Positions 10,111-21,344 of a stretch of DNA of 64,000 bases are shown here, in pieces. A program made the translations under genes and the position numbers. The DNA lies in contig OY755252.1 of the NCBI GenBank assembly GCA_963576725.1, positions 29,219,078 to 29,283,077 of the forward strand, in the 5' to 3' direction. Source of the DNA: Azorinus chamasolen. Lineage: Eukaryota; Mollusca; Bivalvia; Cardiida; Solecurtidae. Position 1 is the first letter of the stretch. Every line of letters starts with the position of its first letter. A model generated the notes under the pieces. It was not told where the DNA came from. It saw only the letters and a list, made by a program, of their open reading frames with translations, and made no database searches.

Positions 10111-12029
10111 ACCATTTAAATTGTGCAGCAGGCTTTAGTGGCAGTTTTTCTCCAGATTTTCTTAAATTCATTGATAAAGGATTAAGTGTTCAACACGTTC
10201 CATGTTGAATATTCATGTAGGGACTAATTGTAACGACAAGCTACCGGGGTGATCCCTTTGGTCGCCAACCAATAATAAACAAGAAGTAAATTTAACAAAA
10301 TAAATTTATTTACAAAGAAATACACAACTATACAGAATGCAATCAAACAAAACTATTCCATTAAATTCGTGGCCACTAGCTGATAACTGTTTCTTGCTGT
10401 TTCTTGCTGTCTTTAAATTAAATATTACGCACACATTCGTGTTCACTAGGGTATATAATGTGCACTATCCAGTCTATAATGAAGCACTAAATATACATCT
10501 CATTAATTATTATCTCATGTCTCTATAAACCCTTATATAACGTCTCAGTAAACTCTTATCTCACGTCTCTGTAAACTCGTCCAATGTCAACTCTCGGATC
10601 CCGGGTGGTCCTTCAACGTATATGTCACGAAAACTCCCGAGTAGGAACACCAACGTGTATGGTCTCGGCAGATCAGACCATCCCTATGATGCCTGCCTCT
10701 GGATCTCATGTAAGAACGGCTACAGCTATATAACCAGTATAAGTGTTTTGCCTCTGCGATTACACTAATTAAATAACACTGACAGTCTTATATTTTCCTC
10801 ACGTAACCACGTACAGCAAATCTACTATTAACAAGTCACATACATGCCCGTATGTCATACATATACAGATCAATAACTGCATATAAAGCCACTATACCAA
10901 TCAAGTATAATACTAATAAAAGCCTCGTGCTACCTCGCCTATGCACACCAGTGTGGTGATACACAGTGAAGTTGCCTACACGCAACAGTGATACACGTAT
11001 TAAATACACGTGCTGCCTGCAGCTACGTAAATATTATAAAATGCAAATAAATATGAATTGCAAACCTAACAAAACCATGATTTACAATCAAACTCTGTTT
11101 CAATCTGCCACTCAAGGGAAGTACTAAATATCCGTCACACAAGGGGAGCTAAAGACGGTAGCCCTCCAAGGCAAGACTAACTCGTCGAAAGCACTAATTT
11201 GGTAAACATTTTAATGGCTGCTTAATACAGACATACTGTATACACAAATTTCCTTTCAACAATGATAAATAACAACTGTTTCCCTGCTCAAACTTTGCAA
11301 ACGTAACAAATTTAGCATACATCATAACTTCTCTGCATAAACATTTTAGAGTAAACTGGTTACTTTAGAGTAAATTGGCTACTCTAAAGTTTTTCTCTAC
11401 TTAATTTTACTGCCGTTAACAGCGGAACCCAGCAGAAAAACAACCGTTCTCTCTAAAGTAACAGGAAAGAAATAATCAAAAATAAATATTAAACACTCAT
11501 CTAACTGCCGTTTATAATGGACACTAGCCTTCTTAGCGGAACATGTCAGTCGGGCTGTATTAGTTTGTGTATCGATTGTCCTTGACTACACGTCCAATTA
11601 TACATAAACCTAGCCTGAATTCCACATGCGTAAAGTAAACAAGATTTAAAACGTCCAATCACTGAATTGCAAACCTAAAACATCCGATAACTGACTTGTG
11701 CAAAATAGAAAAACTGAGGCCCGTCATGGCAAAAGCTATGTATAATATAACTGACCAAAATCTAAAATCTTATTACTGCATCAATTTACAGAAAAATAAA
11801 CATGTAAGTACACAGAATAACCTATGCAATAAAACCCTATCATAGATCTAATGCGTACATGTACCTTTACCCAGTAACTCATTTTCAGTGTGTAAATATA
11901 ACGTTAGCTATCGACCTGCTATTCAAAAAGAGGCCCGGCAATCTGAGGCTAAATACAACAATAATTACAAAAATATAAAAATGCATCAGTTGACTCGTGA
12001 CACTAATGATGTCATATCATAAACATTAG
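10111..12029. other. Unassigned, possible old LTR-element remnant
   Basis: AT-rich with no credible ORF. The stretch 10,205-10,290 (TGTAACGACAAGCTACCGGG, then CTTTGGTCGCCAACC) resembles the edge of a retroviral-type LTR, but no partner LTR or polypurine tract was found. Confidence 0.25.
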
Positions 12030-12347
12030 CCCTTTCCTTCATACAAATTTATGCTTTTCCATGCCCTTGCATTTAAAGGCTTCTGTTGGGGTCGATTGAT
12101 CAAGTATGTATATGCCTCTGATAAGGGTTTGCTCTGTTAGCTTTTGAATTTATAATACATCCAACTGTACAGTATCTACCAATACCAACAAGATGTGTTT
12201 GTAAAACACTATCCCTCGATATGACCTTTGACCTTGATATATGACTTACATTAAACAAGACGCATAAACACTCGGGTGTACATGTCATTATAAATACATG
12301 TGTATTCATGATGTCACTTTTTACATAAATATTCAAAAGGGAAAGTG
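12030..12347. mobile_element. TTAA-type MITE, degenerate
   Basis: Left flank TTAG (altered TTAA) then CCCTTTCCTTCATACAAA; right end GAAAGTG then TTAA (12,348-12,351). Inside lies one arm of the shared palindrome (GGGTTTGCTCTGTTAGC near 12,124). piggyBac-superfamily elements duplicate TTAA and start with CCC, which supports this placement. Confidence 0.5.
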
Positions 12348-12411
12348 TTAACTATTATACACATATACCCACATGATATTTTGGTATTGGTAGAAACTGA
12401 TCTATTAACTT

Positions 12412-12475
12412 TAATAAGCAAATATAGCAGACCCATAGATCTGCATTCAGATCTAGGTTTACTCTGTTGGCCAAT
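12412..12475. repeat. Recurrent palindrome
   Basis: Arms AGCAAATATAGCAGACCC and the pairing strand TAGGTTTACTCTGTTGGC; the centre contains AGATCTGCATTCAGATCT, itself an inverted repeat. Confidence 0.65.
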
Positions 12476-12663
12476 TTGTAAAAAGTGTTTATAAATATAT
12501 ATGGTAAAATTTATGGAAATGGGATACGCTAACAGGGCAGACCCGCTGATCTAATAACTTCTACTTGAGCAATATTATTTGAGTCTATTCTGTTTGCATA
12601 GGTGTTCATATGAAGTAAAGAGGGGTTTTTTTTCAAATAAGCATATTTTTATGATTTGTATAA
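12476..12663. other. Unassigned with palindrome remnants
   Basis: One more partial palindrome at about 12,527-12,602 (GCTAACAGGGCAGACCC ... GAGTCTATTCTGTTTGC). Nothing else. Confidence 0.35.
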
Positions 12664-13045
12664 ATATACTGAAAATGGGTGATCCTTCGAAAATAAAAGT
12701 AGAAATGCAAAAAGAGAAAATTGCAAACTCGGGTTTTATTGAGTCTGTTCATGAGTAGCAATTAAAAGTGCAACACTACTCACGCCCTCTAGCACCGGCT
12801 TAAACAGTATTCAATTTTTCAAAAACTATTAACATAAAAACTAATGATCCCGAAGAACCAGAAAATACAACAACACTAAGAATGAAGTACGGGGCGACTT
12901 TTTTACCACCGTGGCGGTAAGCACTTTACACCTGCTGTTATGCAGTACATAATTATATTCGGAAAATGGGTAATCCTTCGAAAGCGAAAGTAGAAACGCA
13001 AAAAAATGATTATTGTAGCCTTGATTTTATTGAGGCTGTTGTATA
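12664..13045 (+). repeat. Repeat C (about 290-bp unit, partial dimer)
   Basis: Begins TACTGAAAATGGGTGATCCT; the same opening recurs 292 bp later (near 12,961). Inside are the hairpin CAAACTCGG...GAGTCTG, TAGCACCGGCTTAA, CTAATGATCCCGAAG and GTACGGGGCGAC. About 1.3 units, no ORF. The same architecture occurs at 32,160, 33,346, 34,186, 35,284, 46,740 and, on the minus strand, 48,227, 57,118 and 61,400. Confidence 0.8.
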
Positions 13046-13282
13046 ACTATGAAATGATTCTTATGATTCTGTTATACTTTTGAATGTTGAATTTCAAAAG
13101 GGGACTGGTCTAACATTGTTAAACAGTAGTTCCCATTCATTATATATACGGTATACATTTGCTAGATGATTTTGAAAGCAACATCGTGAAAACCCTTATC
13201 AAAGGGTTGCTTATTGAGCTATCCTGTCTGGGTCTACACTTTTTAAATGTCAGTACTTTTGCTTCCCGCATTCAAGCCTTAA

Positions 13283-13510
13283 CCCTTTCCCTTTTCAGTA
13301 TTCATGTAAAAGATCATGACATCATGAATGTTTATTAGATTAACTTTTATAATGAAACATGTAGATACAATAGTAAGACATTATAATTTGATATTGGTAG
13401 AGCTATATATATCAAGATCTATTATAATTTCCTAAGCAAACAGAGCATACCCTGATAAGGGTTTACTGTAAATCCAGGAAAATGTGTTCATTTAAATATT
13501 AGGGAAAGGC
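13283..13510. mobile_element. TTAA-flanked MITE with internal palindrome
   Basis: Exact TTAA on both sides (13,279-13,282 and 13,511-13,514). Left end CCCTTTCCCTTTTCAG, right end GGGAAAGGC. The AGCAAACAGAGCATACCCTG arm of the shared palindrome lies near 13,436-13,455. 228 bp, no ORF. TSD and terminal CCC/GGG point to the piggyBac superfamily. Confidence 0.7.
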
Positions 13511-13790
13511 TTAAACAATATATCTACAGAATAATTATCTTTTGAATGCATGGAAATAAATTTCTTAATAGGAGACTTTGTTATTACGTTACTTACACAG
13601 CTTAAATACTGTTTTTTTTTAACAAATTACACCTAGAGAAGTAATAATTATTAAAAGTGCCAAATGGTCAAAAAAAACAAATGTTCTCAGCAACGGACAA
13701 TGGTTTTTAGTGTTGACATATTACAGCAAGTGACCACACCACTGTTATCTATCATACAGTTTCTTATTAACAGGTCGGGTAGAAGTAATG
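13511..13790. other. Unassigned
   Basis: AT-rich spacer, nothing supported. Confidence 0.3.
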
Positions 13791-13791
13791 G

Positions 13792-13990
13792 GTGAAGAAC
13801 AGAAAGCGGGTTTGATAGCGGCTCAATCGGTAGAGTACTCGCCCTGTAAGTGAGGGTCCCGGGTTCGAGCACCGGTCGTTGTCAGATTGCTGGATGATGC
13901 CCTAATGACAATACCCAGCTTCAGACCTTTTTAAATAGTTCGGGCGTTCCGTGAGGTGACACTGTCTTGAGCCAAACATAGCACAAAGCT
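13792..13990 (+). mobile_element. tRNA-derived SINE
   Basis: Box A-like GGCTCAATCGGTAGAG (about 13,820-13,835) and box B-like GGTTCGAGCAC (about 13,862) are spaced as in a tRNA. The leader GGGTGAAGAACAG is shared with the SINE at 16,857. The anticodon arm is degenerate, so this is a SINE head and not a working tRNA gene. Confidence 0.65.
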
Positions 13991-15227
13991 TGAAACTATA
14001 AAATTGATGTGGCTGGGCTATGCTAGCCGATGATGATAGTATGGTGTTCTGAGGCTACTTTGCCTGAGACGAACACTATGAAAATATAAAAATATACACA
14101 GCAAACTATGTTATGGTGATCAACAGTACCTCAACTTTGGGACCAACAATAAAACAATAAACAATAACTGTGAACAACTACTACAGCCCCAAGCCAGCGA
14201 GGCGGCTGGTCAATACCTCAACTTCAAAATGGTGCTTGGAACACAATACTCAAGCTATGTCATGAAACTATAAATCTATAACCCTAGACTATGCGAGTTG
14301 AGACCCTAAGCATCAAACCATGTTGAAACCTATGGTTTGAAGCTATCTCAACAATATTGTGACTTCAAACCTACGAATGTAGTACAATCCAATTCTGACC
14401 CTATGTCTCAAAGCATGTATGTAACCCTACGCTCTCAAATCTATCTTGAGCAGTGTATGAAACCTGCTTCAAGAAGCTTATAAAACTAACGCTTTGAAGC
14501 CTGCCCGCAGTATGTTCCGAGCCCGGCTCGACAACACTGTCTCAAAAAGACGGCTTCAATAATATAGCATTAAAAAGACGGCCTCAGGAAGACGGTTCAG
14601 AAATACTCCGAACCCTGAGCACTGTCTTCAGCAAACCTGCTTCAAACCGAATATAACCCCAGGCTATATCATATCAATGCCTCAGCTAATCTGAGACCGC
14701 TATGAAATAGCAGTATAATATTATTAAAAGCTGGTTGGACTGTCTCAACGTGCAATTTTCATGCCCATAGAGAAAACTCGGAGCACAGTTAGCCCATTCA
14801 AAGAACAGGTAACTGCACAATTACGTTGCCCAGACAATATATTCGCCAGTTACTAACCTTAATGAGTACAATACTTTGTAGCTTCTATGCATATGTATAT
14901 AAAGCCGTCATTGAAGATTCCAATTCATATTCAATGCACTGATCACAAAATAACCAGCAGCGATCGTTGAATAAGTTTGCGCCAGTCTATGCAGCTTCCA
15001 TTATGTTGAGGTACTTCAGCAAATAAGCATATAAATTATTCCGATTGACCAACCGCCTCACACATTTGAATATATACAAAGTACTAATTTTACAAAGGTA
15101 TACAACTTTAACCAATTTAAACAAACAGTCAAAAAGGAAGATAATCCTGTATATACAAAACTACAGATAACTCAAATCGCTTACCTAGCTGCATGTTTTT
15201 TCACCATTCCTGAAACTGTTTCCGCCC
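13991..15227. other. Unassigned
   Basis: No ORF of note. The sequence is wordy (repeated CTATGAAACTATAA and GACGGCTTCA fragments), suggesting an old degenerate repeat, but I cannot name it. Confidence 0.3.
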
Positions 15228-16500
15228 AACTTAATTAAGAATAAGCTTACTAACTTGATCCAGAAAGTATTTGCCCGAGAAAAAACATCATTCTTGGCAT
15301 GTAATGCTGAAAAAGCTTTCTTTACTGACGAGCAAATGAAATATTACACCAATTGGACTTGCTCAGAAGTTTGCGAAGCACTAACCTTTCTTTTGGATAA
15401 CATATTTGTACGTTATGGGAATGCTATATACCGTCAGGTAATTGGTATTCCCATGGGTACGAATTGTGCACCACTTGTCGCAGATTTGTTTTTGTACTGC
15501 TATGAGAGAGATTTCATGTTGAGTTTGAATCCTCAATCACAAGAAGATGTTATAAAAGCCTTCAATGAAACTTGTCGATATTTGGATGATATTTTTAACT
15601 TAGATAACCCTTTCTTTGATGCTCTGATTCCTACAATTTATCCTAAAGAACTCAAATTGAATAAAGCTAACCCGTCCGACAATTATGCAGCGTTTCTTGA
15701 CCTAGACCTTAAAATTAATAATGGAATGATTTCTTCTAAAATATATGACAAAAGAGATGATTTTGATTTTAATATTGTAAATTTTCCTCATCTTGACGGG
15801 GATGTTCCCCGTGCTCCATCTTACGGGGTTTATATATCTCAACTTATTCGTTTTGCTAGAGCTTGTTCATCTATTGACGATTTTAACAGTCGAAATCTCA
15901 TTTTAACTGAAAAACTGCTTAAACAAGGATATAGATACCATAAACTAAGAAAAACTTTCTCTAAATTTTACTATCGAAATCTCTCGGTTATTGGCAAGTA
16001 CAAATGTAATCTCAAGGTACTTTTGCGACACGGTATCTCACATCCTGAATTTTATGGTGATGTGATTTACAAACTTCGTAAAATTATTGGACATACCCAT
16101 TTTCTCACTTTGTTCATCAAATATATAAAACAATTCATTAAAAAGGGATATGATCCTGTATTACTACAACATACTGCATGTTTGGTTGTGAACCCTTTTA
16201 CAGTTGGCAATCACGCTGGCCGACAAGAAAGGTTTAGTACTCTATGAAGGCGACCTCTTAAATCCAGAAATGGAAGGAGAACGTCGGATATCTGTACTAT
16301 TTCATTTTTGTCGTACCCTTTATTACTTTTCTACAGTTACTCTGTTTGCAGCTCAATCATTGAGTACACTAGCGATAGGTGGATACAGTATGTTCAATTG
16401 AATGTTTTCCTTGTTATACATGCACTTTACCACTGTATTTGCTGTCGCGGTTGTTGTAGATTAGTCGGAGAGGGGATACGTTTATTTACACTGTTTGTCT
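15228..16500 (+). pseudogene. PLE1 reverse transcriptase, 5'-truncated copy
   Basis: The open stretch 15,255-16,247 (330 codons, entered at a TTG within LTNLIQKVFARE) covers the RT palm onward: GIPMGTNCAP, RYLDDIFNLDNPFF, DFDFNIVNFPHLDGDVPR and the C-terminal LQHTACLVVNPFTVGN. The catalytic YLDD is intact. The copy lacks the N-terminal endonuclease, linker and RT fingers. A small deletion after NHAG changes the last residues, so translation ends at a TGA that is part of the SECIS ATGA. Joined on the left to unrelated DNA at the phrase TTAATTAAG; followed by tail B. Confidence 0.88.
16244..16289 (+). promoter_or_regulatory. SECIS element (PLE1), all key positions kept
   Basis: ATGA-A-GGCGACCTCTT-AAA-TCCAGAAATGGA-AGGAGAACGTC-GGAT. 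Helix 4 bp + 2 mismatches + 5 bp, apical AAA, mini-stem TCCA/TGGA closed by a GAAA loop (form 2), quartet ATGA/GGAT. Its ATGA overlaps the stop of the truncated ORF. Confidence 0.82.
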
Positions 16501-16755
16501 TTTAGGATGGGGATGGAATAAGGGTGAGGTTGGGCGCCCATACACCGGTTTAAACCCCCCGGTGACTTTTGTCACTGACCGTTCCAAGGCGGTACTTCCA
16601 TCTTCCTCCTATTGTATGTTTGTTTTGTCTTTGTGCGTCTCTTGTTGTTTTTTCTACCTATGTACATTTGCTGTTTCCTTGTGTTGCTGTTCGGGCGAGT
16701 GTTTGTTCTGTATGTGGTGTTTCCTGCATGACTCATTTTTGTACTTTTGAAAATC
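16501..16755 (+). mobile_element. PLE1 tail B
   Basis: GGATGGGGATGGAATAAG, GGGCGCCC, CCGGTTTAAACC, GTGACTTTTGTCAC, CCGTTCCAAGGCGGT; ends CATGACTCATTTTTGTACTT. Confidence 0.85.
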
Positions 16756-16856
16756 GGACCCTGCGCCTGCCCATGATTTCTTGTGCAGATTCGGCGAGAA
16801 TCTCAGGGGAAAGGGGGAGTAGAGCTAGTCTAGAGTAAAAGGCCAGTTACAGGTAC

Positions 16857-16960
16857 TGGGTGAAGAACAGTTTGTTATCAGTTTGGATAGCTCAGTCGGT
16901 AGAGCACTTGCCCCGTAAGTTAGGATCACGGGTTCGAGCCCCATTCTTGCTGCATGTTTT
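16857..16960 (+). mobile_element. tRNA-derived SINE head
   Basis: GGATAGCTCAGTCGGTAGAG (box A) and GGTTCGAGCCCCA (box B), preceded by GGGTGAAGAACAG. The anticodon loop CCCGTAA lacks the invariant U33 and the stem has a mismatch, so a functional tRNA is unlikely. Confidence 0.6.
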
Positions 16961-17390
16961 TACAAGTTGTGTTGCATTTATCAACAAAGTTATGATTTAT
17001 TACATAACATGAACAATCTTCTAATGAGACAGAAATACCAAACAATATTCCCAATTATCTGAAGTCATGATTTGTTATCTTCCTGAAAAATAGAAGAAAA
17101 CTAGATCTAGATTTAAGGTTCAGCATACTTAAACAACGACGATTTAGATCTATTTAAATTTTAGATTATTGTGAATAGATCTAGTTTAAATTGACATGAT
17201 CTAGATCTATTCTAAAATACATTAACTAGATCAAGATAAGCTAAGGTGTTGTACAGTAGCTAGGAAGCTTTTTTACAACACATGGATGCAGATCTACGCC
17301 ATTATCTAGATCTAGATTTTATGAAAATGAAACAATATTATACCTGTTGCATTCCTTTAAGCCGATTAATTCAAGCTTCTTCATGTATCT
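16961..17390. repeat. Unassigned; dense AGATCTAG words
   Basis: No gene. Between about 17,100 and 17,320, CTAGATCTAGAT and AGATCT recur at least six times in both orientations. Confidence 0.4.
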
Positions 17391-17395
17391 ACCGC

Positions 17396-17695
17396 AGGTG
17401 GCGGTGGTCTAGTGGTAACGCGCTTGACTATCAGTCTGGAAGTCCGGAGTTCAAATCCCGGTCCATCCCAGAAATTTCAGAGAGGCTTTTCTGTGTCTCC
17501 CATCCGCACATTCTCTCCACCCAGGGGTTAAAATGGGTACCTGTGAGGGTCTCTTGCCGGTACTGCGACTGCATGATTGCGCCATATGTTAGCAGTGCTC
17601 AGTATTGTAGGCCAATGACTCAATGACCAGGGCAGTAAATGTACTGTCGGCTGAGCGGTCATGTTGACTGAAATTAGACTATAAATAGATACTTT
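17396..17695 (+). mobile_element. tRNA-derived SINE, full-length looking
   Basis: tRNA-like head at about 17,400-17,470 (GGTGGTCTAGTGGTAACGCG as box A, GAGTTCAAATCCCGG as box B). A body follows with CCCAGGGGTTAAAATGGGTACC and a TGACTCAATGACCAGGGCAG 3' part. The length of about 300 bp fits a SINE. It is transcribed by RNA polymerase III if active; no TSD was verified. Confidence 0.65.
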
Positions 17696-18169
17696 TTTTA
17701 CCCTTCAACGTCCCGCACAGATTGCCATAACAGTCAAGGGACATTGTGTTTAAATGTACAGAAATGTACAACTCATTTTTTAATAGAGCAAGTCAGTTGT
17801 TTAATGACGCGTAACACACACTTAGCCAATCCACACATACGTTGCTATGCAGAAAAGCTTCCCTGTTTCCACGCCGCCATTTTGTTATGACGTCACTGTA
17901 AAGTGGTGTATAGACTCATAGACTGGCTCTCCACGAATATCGGTCGATGAAAATGTGCAGTTTACGAATTGTCATTTGTTCACTTGCTAATGTTGTCAGG
18001 GTCTGCTAAAGCTCGTGGTTAGAACATGTCGAAATGCAATATTGCAAATATTACATGTGATGTACTTTTATATAGTACGTATTACCTAACACGTTACATT
18101 TTAACATGGCGGATTCTTGAAAGATGGTTTTTGTCGTCGTGTTTGCAGATATAAACTTGCACTTTCCAA
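17696..18169. other. 5' flank of the best PLE copy, unassigned
   Basis: No ORF. Has a CpG-bearing patch (CGCCGCCATTTTGTTATGACGTCAC, in two overlapping motifs, near 17,870-17,896). Could hold the element promoter, but nothing proves it. Confidence 0.3.
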
Positions 18170-18596
18170 TATGAATAAAGTTAAAATACATCGAATATAA
18201 CTGAAAGCTTTAAATATGCAATCTGTGTCGTCTGTACAAGTACCCAGAAATATTTCTAATTTCTCTTCCCTTCAACCTTTTGTTCGTTTAAAACAACTTA
18301 ATCTTCAGTCGGCATCATCTTTTCACATACCATCTCTTTCTATTAATAAATGTTTTTTCAATGGAGCAGGAGTTGTACTTTCACCTTTAAAATCTGTTAT
18401 CCAAAATGTTTCTTCTATTCGTAAACGGTCCTTATGCAGGCGACACAGAGTGTATCCAATTATCCAAAAGTGCATATGTTGTAGTAACATTTCTTGTAAT
18501 TCCACTATAAAATCTACAGTTAATGGTAGAACATTCAATGTCAAGATAAACTCAGAATTGGATTGTACTACTACTAACGTTTTTTATGTTTTAACT

Positions 18597-18599
18597 TGA
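18597..18599 (+). other. In-frame UGA, candidate selenocysteine 1 (endonuclease)
   Basis: Context VFYVLT-UGA-NAPSCGEQYVGQ. In the non-seleno GIY-YIG ORF at 56,484 the same place is Cys (IIICNGCGGEYIGET). The copy at 57,252 has UGA here too. It is the first Cys of the zinc-binding CCHH set of PLE endonucleases. Confidence 0.82.
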
Positions 18600-19447
18600 A
18601 ACGCACCTAGTTGCGGTGAACAGTACGTAGGACAAACAGGACGTGCTTTGAAAACTCGATTTCGTGAGCATGCATATCAGTGGCGAAATCGTAAACTAAA
18701 CACTTTTTTATACCAACACTTTCGGAAATCTGGCCATTCTTTTAAAGATGTTTTAGTACAGATTGTTGAGCATATAACATATGATAAGGAGGCGACTGGT
18801 AGCTTTAAATCGAAAGCTAGATTTATATCTGAATTAAATTGGATCAAAAACTTGCAAACACCTTTTCCTTTAGGACTGAATGATAATATTTACCAGACTG
18901 GAAATATTTCAAAAGAACCAGATATAGATATTTTTTCTATTTTTTCTATTAGAAAACGCAAATCTCGTTCACATGGCATTCGCAAAAATGGTAATATTAA
19001 ACGAAAACCTCGTTTGAAAATGACTCTACTTTGCGCCTAACTTCGGGTAAACATGCCATGCTTTCTAGACGTTCCTCCTTATCTATATATTCATTAAAAG
19101 AAATTGACGAGCAAGCCGATAAAATTATTCTTAGATCAGATCCTCTCATAGGAACGGCTAGTTTGATACAAAGCTTTACTCTACATGTTCTCAGACCGCA
19201 TATTGACAAATTATCTGAACACCAAAGATTCTTCTTGAAAATTCCTTTTATTAATAAAGGTATTGATTTTATTGACCTCCAACGTATTTCTAGAGACAAA
19301 AATGTAATTGACACTATTCCTAAATACTTTAAAAATACAGAACCACCTATCATCTGCTACAAATATAACAAACCCATAAGAAATACAATTTTCAACTATA
19401 ATAAAATTGTGGCCGACCTTAATATTAATGATAATATTCCTGATAAT

Positions 19448-19450
19448 TGA
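19448..19450 (+). other. In-frame UGA, candidate selenocysteine 2 (linker CxC)
   Basis: Context NIPDN-UGA-DCATSNFCYSPAGH; the frame stays open for about 125 codons on either side. UGA recurs at the same place at 34,506 (+) and 45,186 (-). UGA-x-C fits the first Cys of the CxC motif of Naiad linkers. Confidence 0.85.
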
Positions 19451-19865
19451 GATTGCGCCACCTCAAATTTTTGCTATTCTCCGGCTGGTCATGTGATTAC
19501 TGGTAATTTTGAGATAATTAAAGATAAACGTCTACGATCTCTTTTGAATAAAGGTCCCAAATATAGAATAGCATCCTTGATAGATTTTAACTCTTGTCGA
19601 GTTCAGATTGCGGAGGCTTTACACAATGTTAGTATTAAATGGTGTCGAAGAGAACATGTTGAGTCTAATGCTCTTTCTTGTTGGAAAAAACTAATTTTTG
19701 ATATAATTGATAAACGCATTTCCTTTTACAGCTCTAATAAACACCTTCTTCAGCCTAAACCTAGAACTTCTTTTAGACATCTTAAAAAGGGTTTACAGGA
19801 TTTCCATTCAAAATACGCGCGTTTTTGTTCCTGCTGATAAGGCATCGAATAATGTGATTATTATT

Positions 19866-19868
19866 TGA
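19866..19868 (+). other. In-frame UGA, candidate selenocysteine 3 (RT start)
   Basis: Context PADKASNNVIII-UGA-RLHYIDVLK. The PLE2 copy has PADKASNNVIIM-UGA-RLYYVDVL at 44,774 on the minus strand. Confidence 0.82.
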
Positions 19869-21344
19869 CGATTACATTATATCGATGTCTTGAAGCAGAA
19901 AATTATTAATACCAAATCATACATTTCAGTTACCACTGACGAAAAGATCATCATTTCAGACCATGTCAAAAAGTGTGAACAATTTGGAACCGATATTAAA
20001 ATTACACAACATAAACTTCCTACAATGTATTGGTTACAAAAACTACATAAAAAAACATATAAAGCGCGTTTCATTGCAAAATCTAGTTCATGTACAACTA
20101 CTAAATTGTCTATACTTTTGACTTCTTGTTTAACGAAGGTTAAGGAACATGTAAAGTTCTACTGTGATAAGAATTATGAAAATTCTGGAATAAATCTCTT
20201 CTGGTCTATTAAGAACTCTTCAGAAGTCTTAAACAAACTTAAGAACAAAAGGTATCTTGCATCCACTGTAAGCACGTACGATTTTTCTACTCTGTACACA
20301 ACTCTTCCTCATATTATAATTAAGGATAAGCTTACTGACTTGATCCAGAAAGTATTTGCCCGAGAAAAAACATCATTCTTGGCATGTAATGCTGAAAAAG
20401 CTTTCTTTACTGACGAACAAATGAAATATTACACCAATTGGACTTCCTCAGAAGTTTGCGAAGCACTAACCTTTCGTTTGGATAACATATTTGTACTTTA
20501 TGGGAATGCTATATACCGTCAGGTAATTGGTATTCCCATGGGTACGAATTGTGCACCACTTGTCGCAGATTTGTTTTTGTACTGCTATGAGAGAGATTTC
20601 ATGTTGCGTTTGAATCCTCAATCACAAGAAGATGTTATAAAAGCCTTCAATGAAACTTGTCGATTTTTGGATGATATTTTTAACTTAGATAACCCTTTCT
20701 TCGATGCTCTGATTCCTACTATTTATCCTAAAGAACTGAAATTGAATACAGCTAACCCGTCCGACAATTATGCAGCGTTTCTTGATCTAGACCTTAAAAT
20801 TAATAATGGAATGATTTCTTCTAAAATATATGACAAAAGAGATGATTTTGATTTTAATATTGTAAATGTTCCTCATCTTGACGGGGATGTTCCCCGTGCT
20901 CCATCTTACGGGGTTTATATATCTCAACTTATTCGTTTTGCTAGAGTTTGTTCATCTATAGACGATTTTAACAGTCGAAATCTCATTGTAACTGAAAAAC
21001 GGCTTAAGCAAGGATATAGATACCATAAACTAAGAAAAACTTTCTCTAAATTTTACTATCGAAGTCTCTCGCTTATTGGCAAGTACAAATGTAATCTCAA
21101 GGTGCTTCTGAGACACGGTATTTCACATCCTGAATTTTATGGTGATGTGATTTACAAACTTCGTAAAATTATTGGACATACCCATTTTCTCACTTTGTTC
21201 ATCAAATATATAAAACAATTCATTAAAAAGCGATATGATCCTGTAGTACTACAACATACTGCATGTTTGGTTGTGAACCCTTTTACAGTTGGCAATCACG
21301 CTGGCCTCTTTGCATGTACGCCGATAAGAAAGGTTTAGTACTCT

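Larger units (their letters stand above)
18216..21338 (+). pseudogene. Naiad selenoprotein: GIY-YIG endonuclease + reverse transcriptase
   Basis: About 1,040 codons starting at ATG 18,216 (start chosen because MQSVSSVQVP aligns with the related copy at 54,660). Order: KCICC cysteine cluster (about residues 86-90); GIY-YIG domain with VFYVLT-UGA-NAPSCGEQYVG and catalytic-region RFREH; basic stretch IRKRKSRSHGIRK; linker with SIYSLKEIDEQADKII and UGA-DC; RT with PADKASNN, STYDFSTLYTTLPH (motif A Asp), GIPMGTNCAP (B), FLDDIFNLD (C, FLDD for YLDD), and C-terminal LQHTACLVVNPFTVGN. Two frameshifts: about 19,020 (after RKPRLK) and about 19,810 (an extra GCGC after HSKY). In-frame UGA at 18,597, 19,448 and 19,866 is conserved in other copies and read here as selenocysteine. 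The RT half from 19,869 is open for about 490 codons. Confidence 0.85.

Noticed and set aside
10205..10700. LTR of a gypsy-like element
   Set aside because: Only the opening words look LTR-like; no second copy, primer-binding site or internal ORF found.
16881..16952. Functional tRNA gene
   Set aside because: Box A and B are present, but the anticodon loop lacks U33, the stem is mismatched, and the leader is shared with another locus; better explained as a SINE.
18597..18599. Simple nonsense mutation in the PLE endonuclease
   Set aside because: The same TGA occurs at the homologous codon in the independent fragment at 57,252, and two other TGA sites behave the same way.
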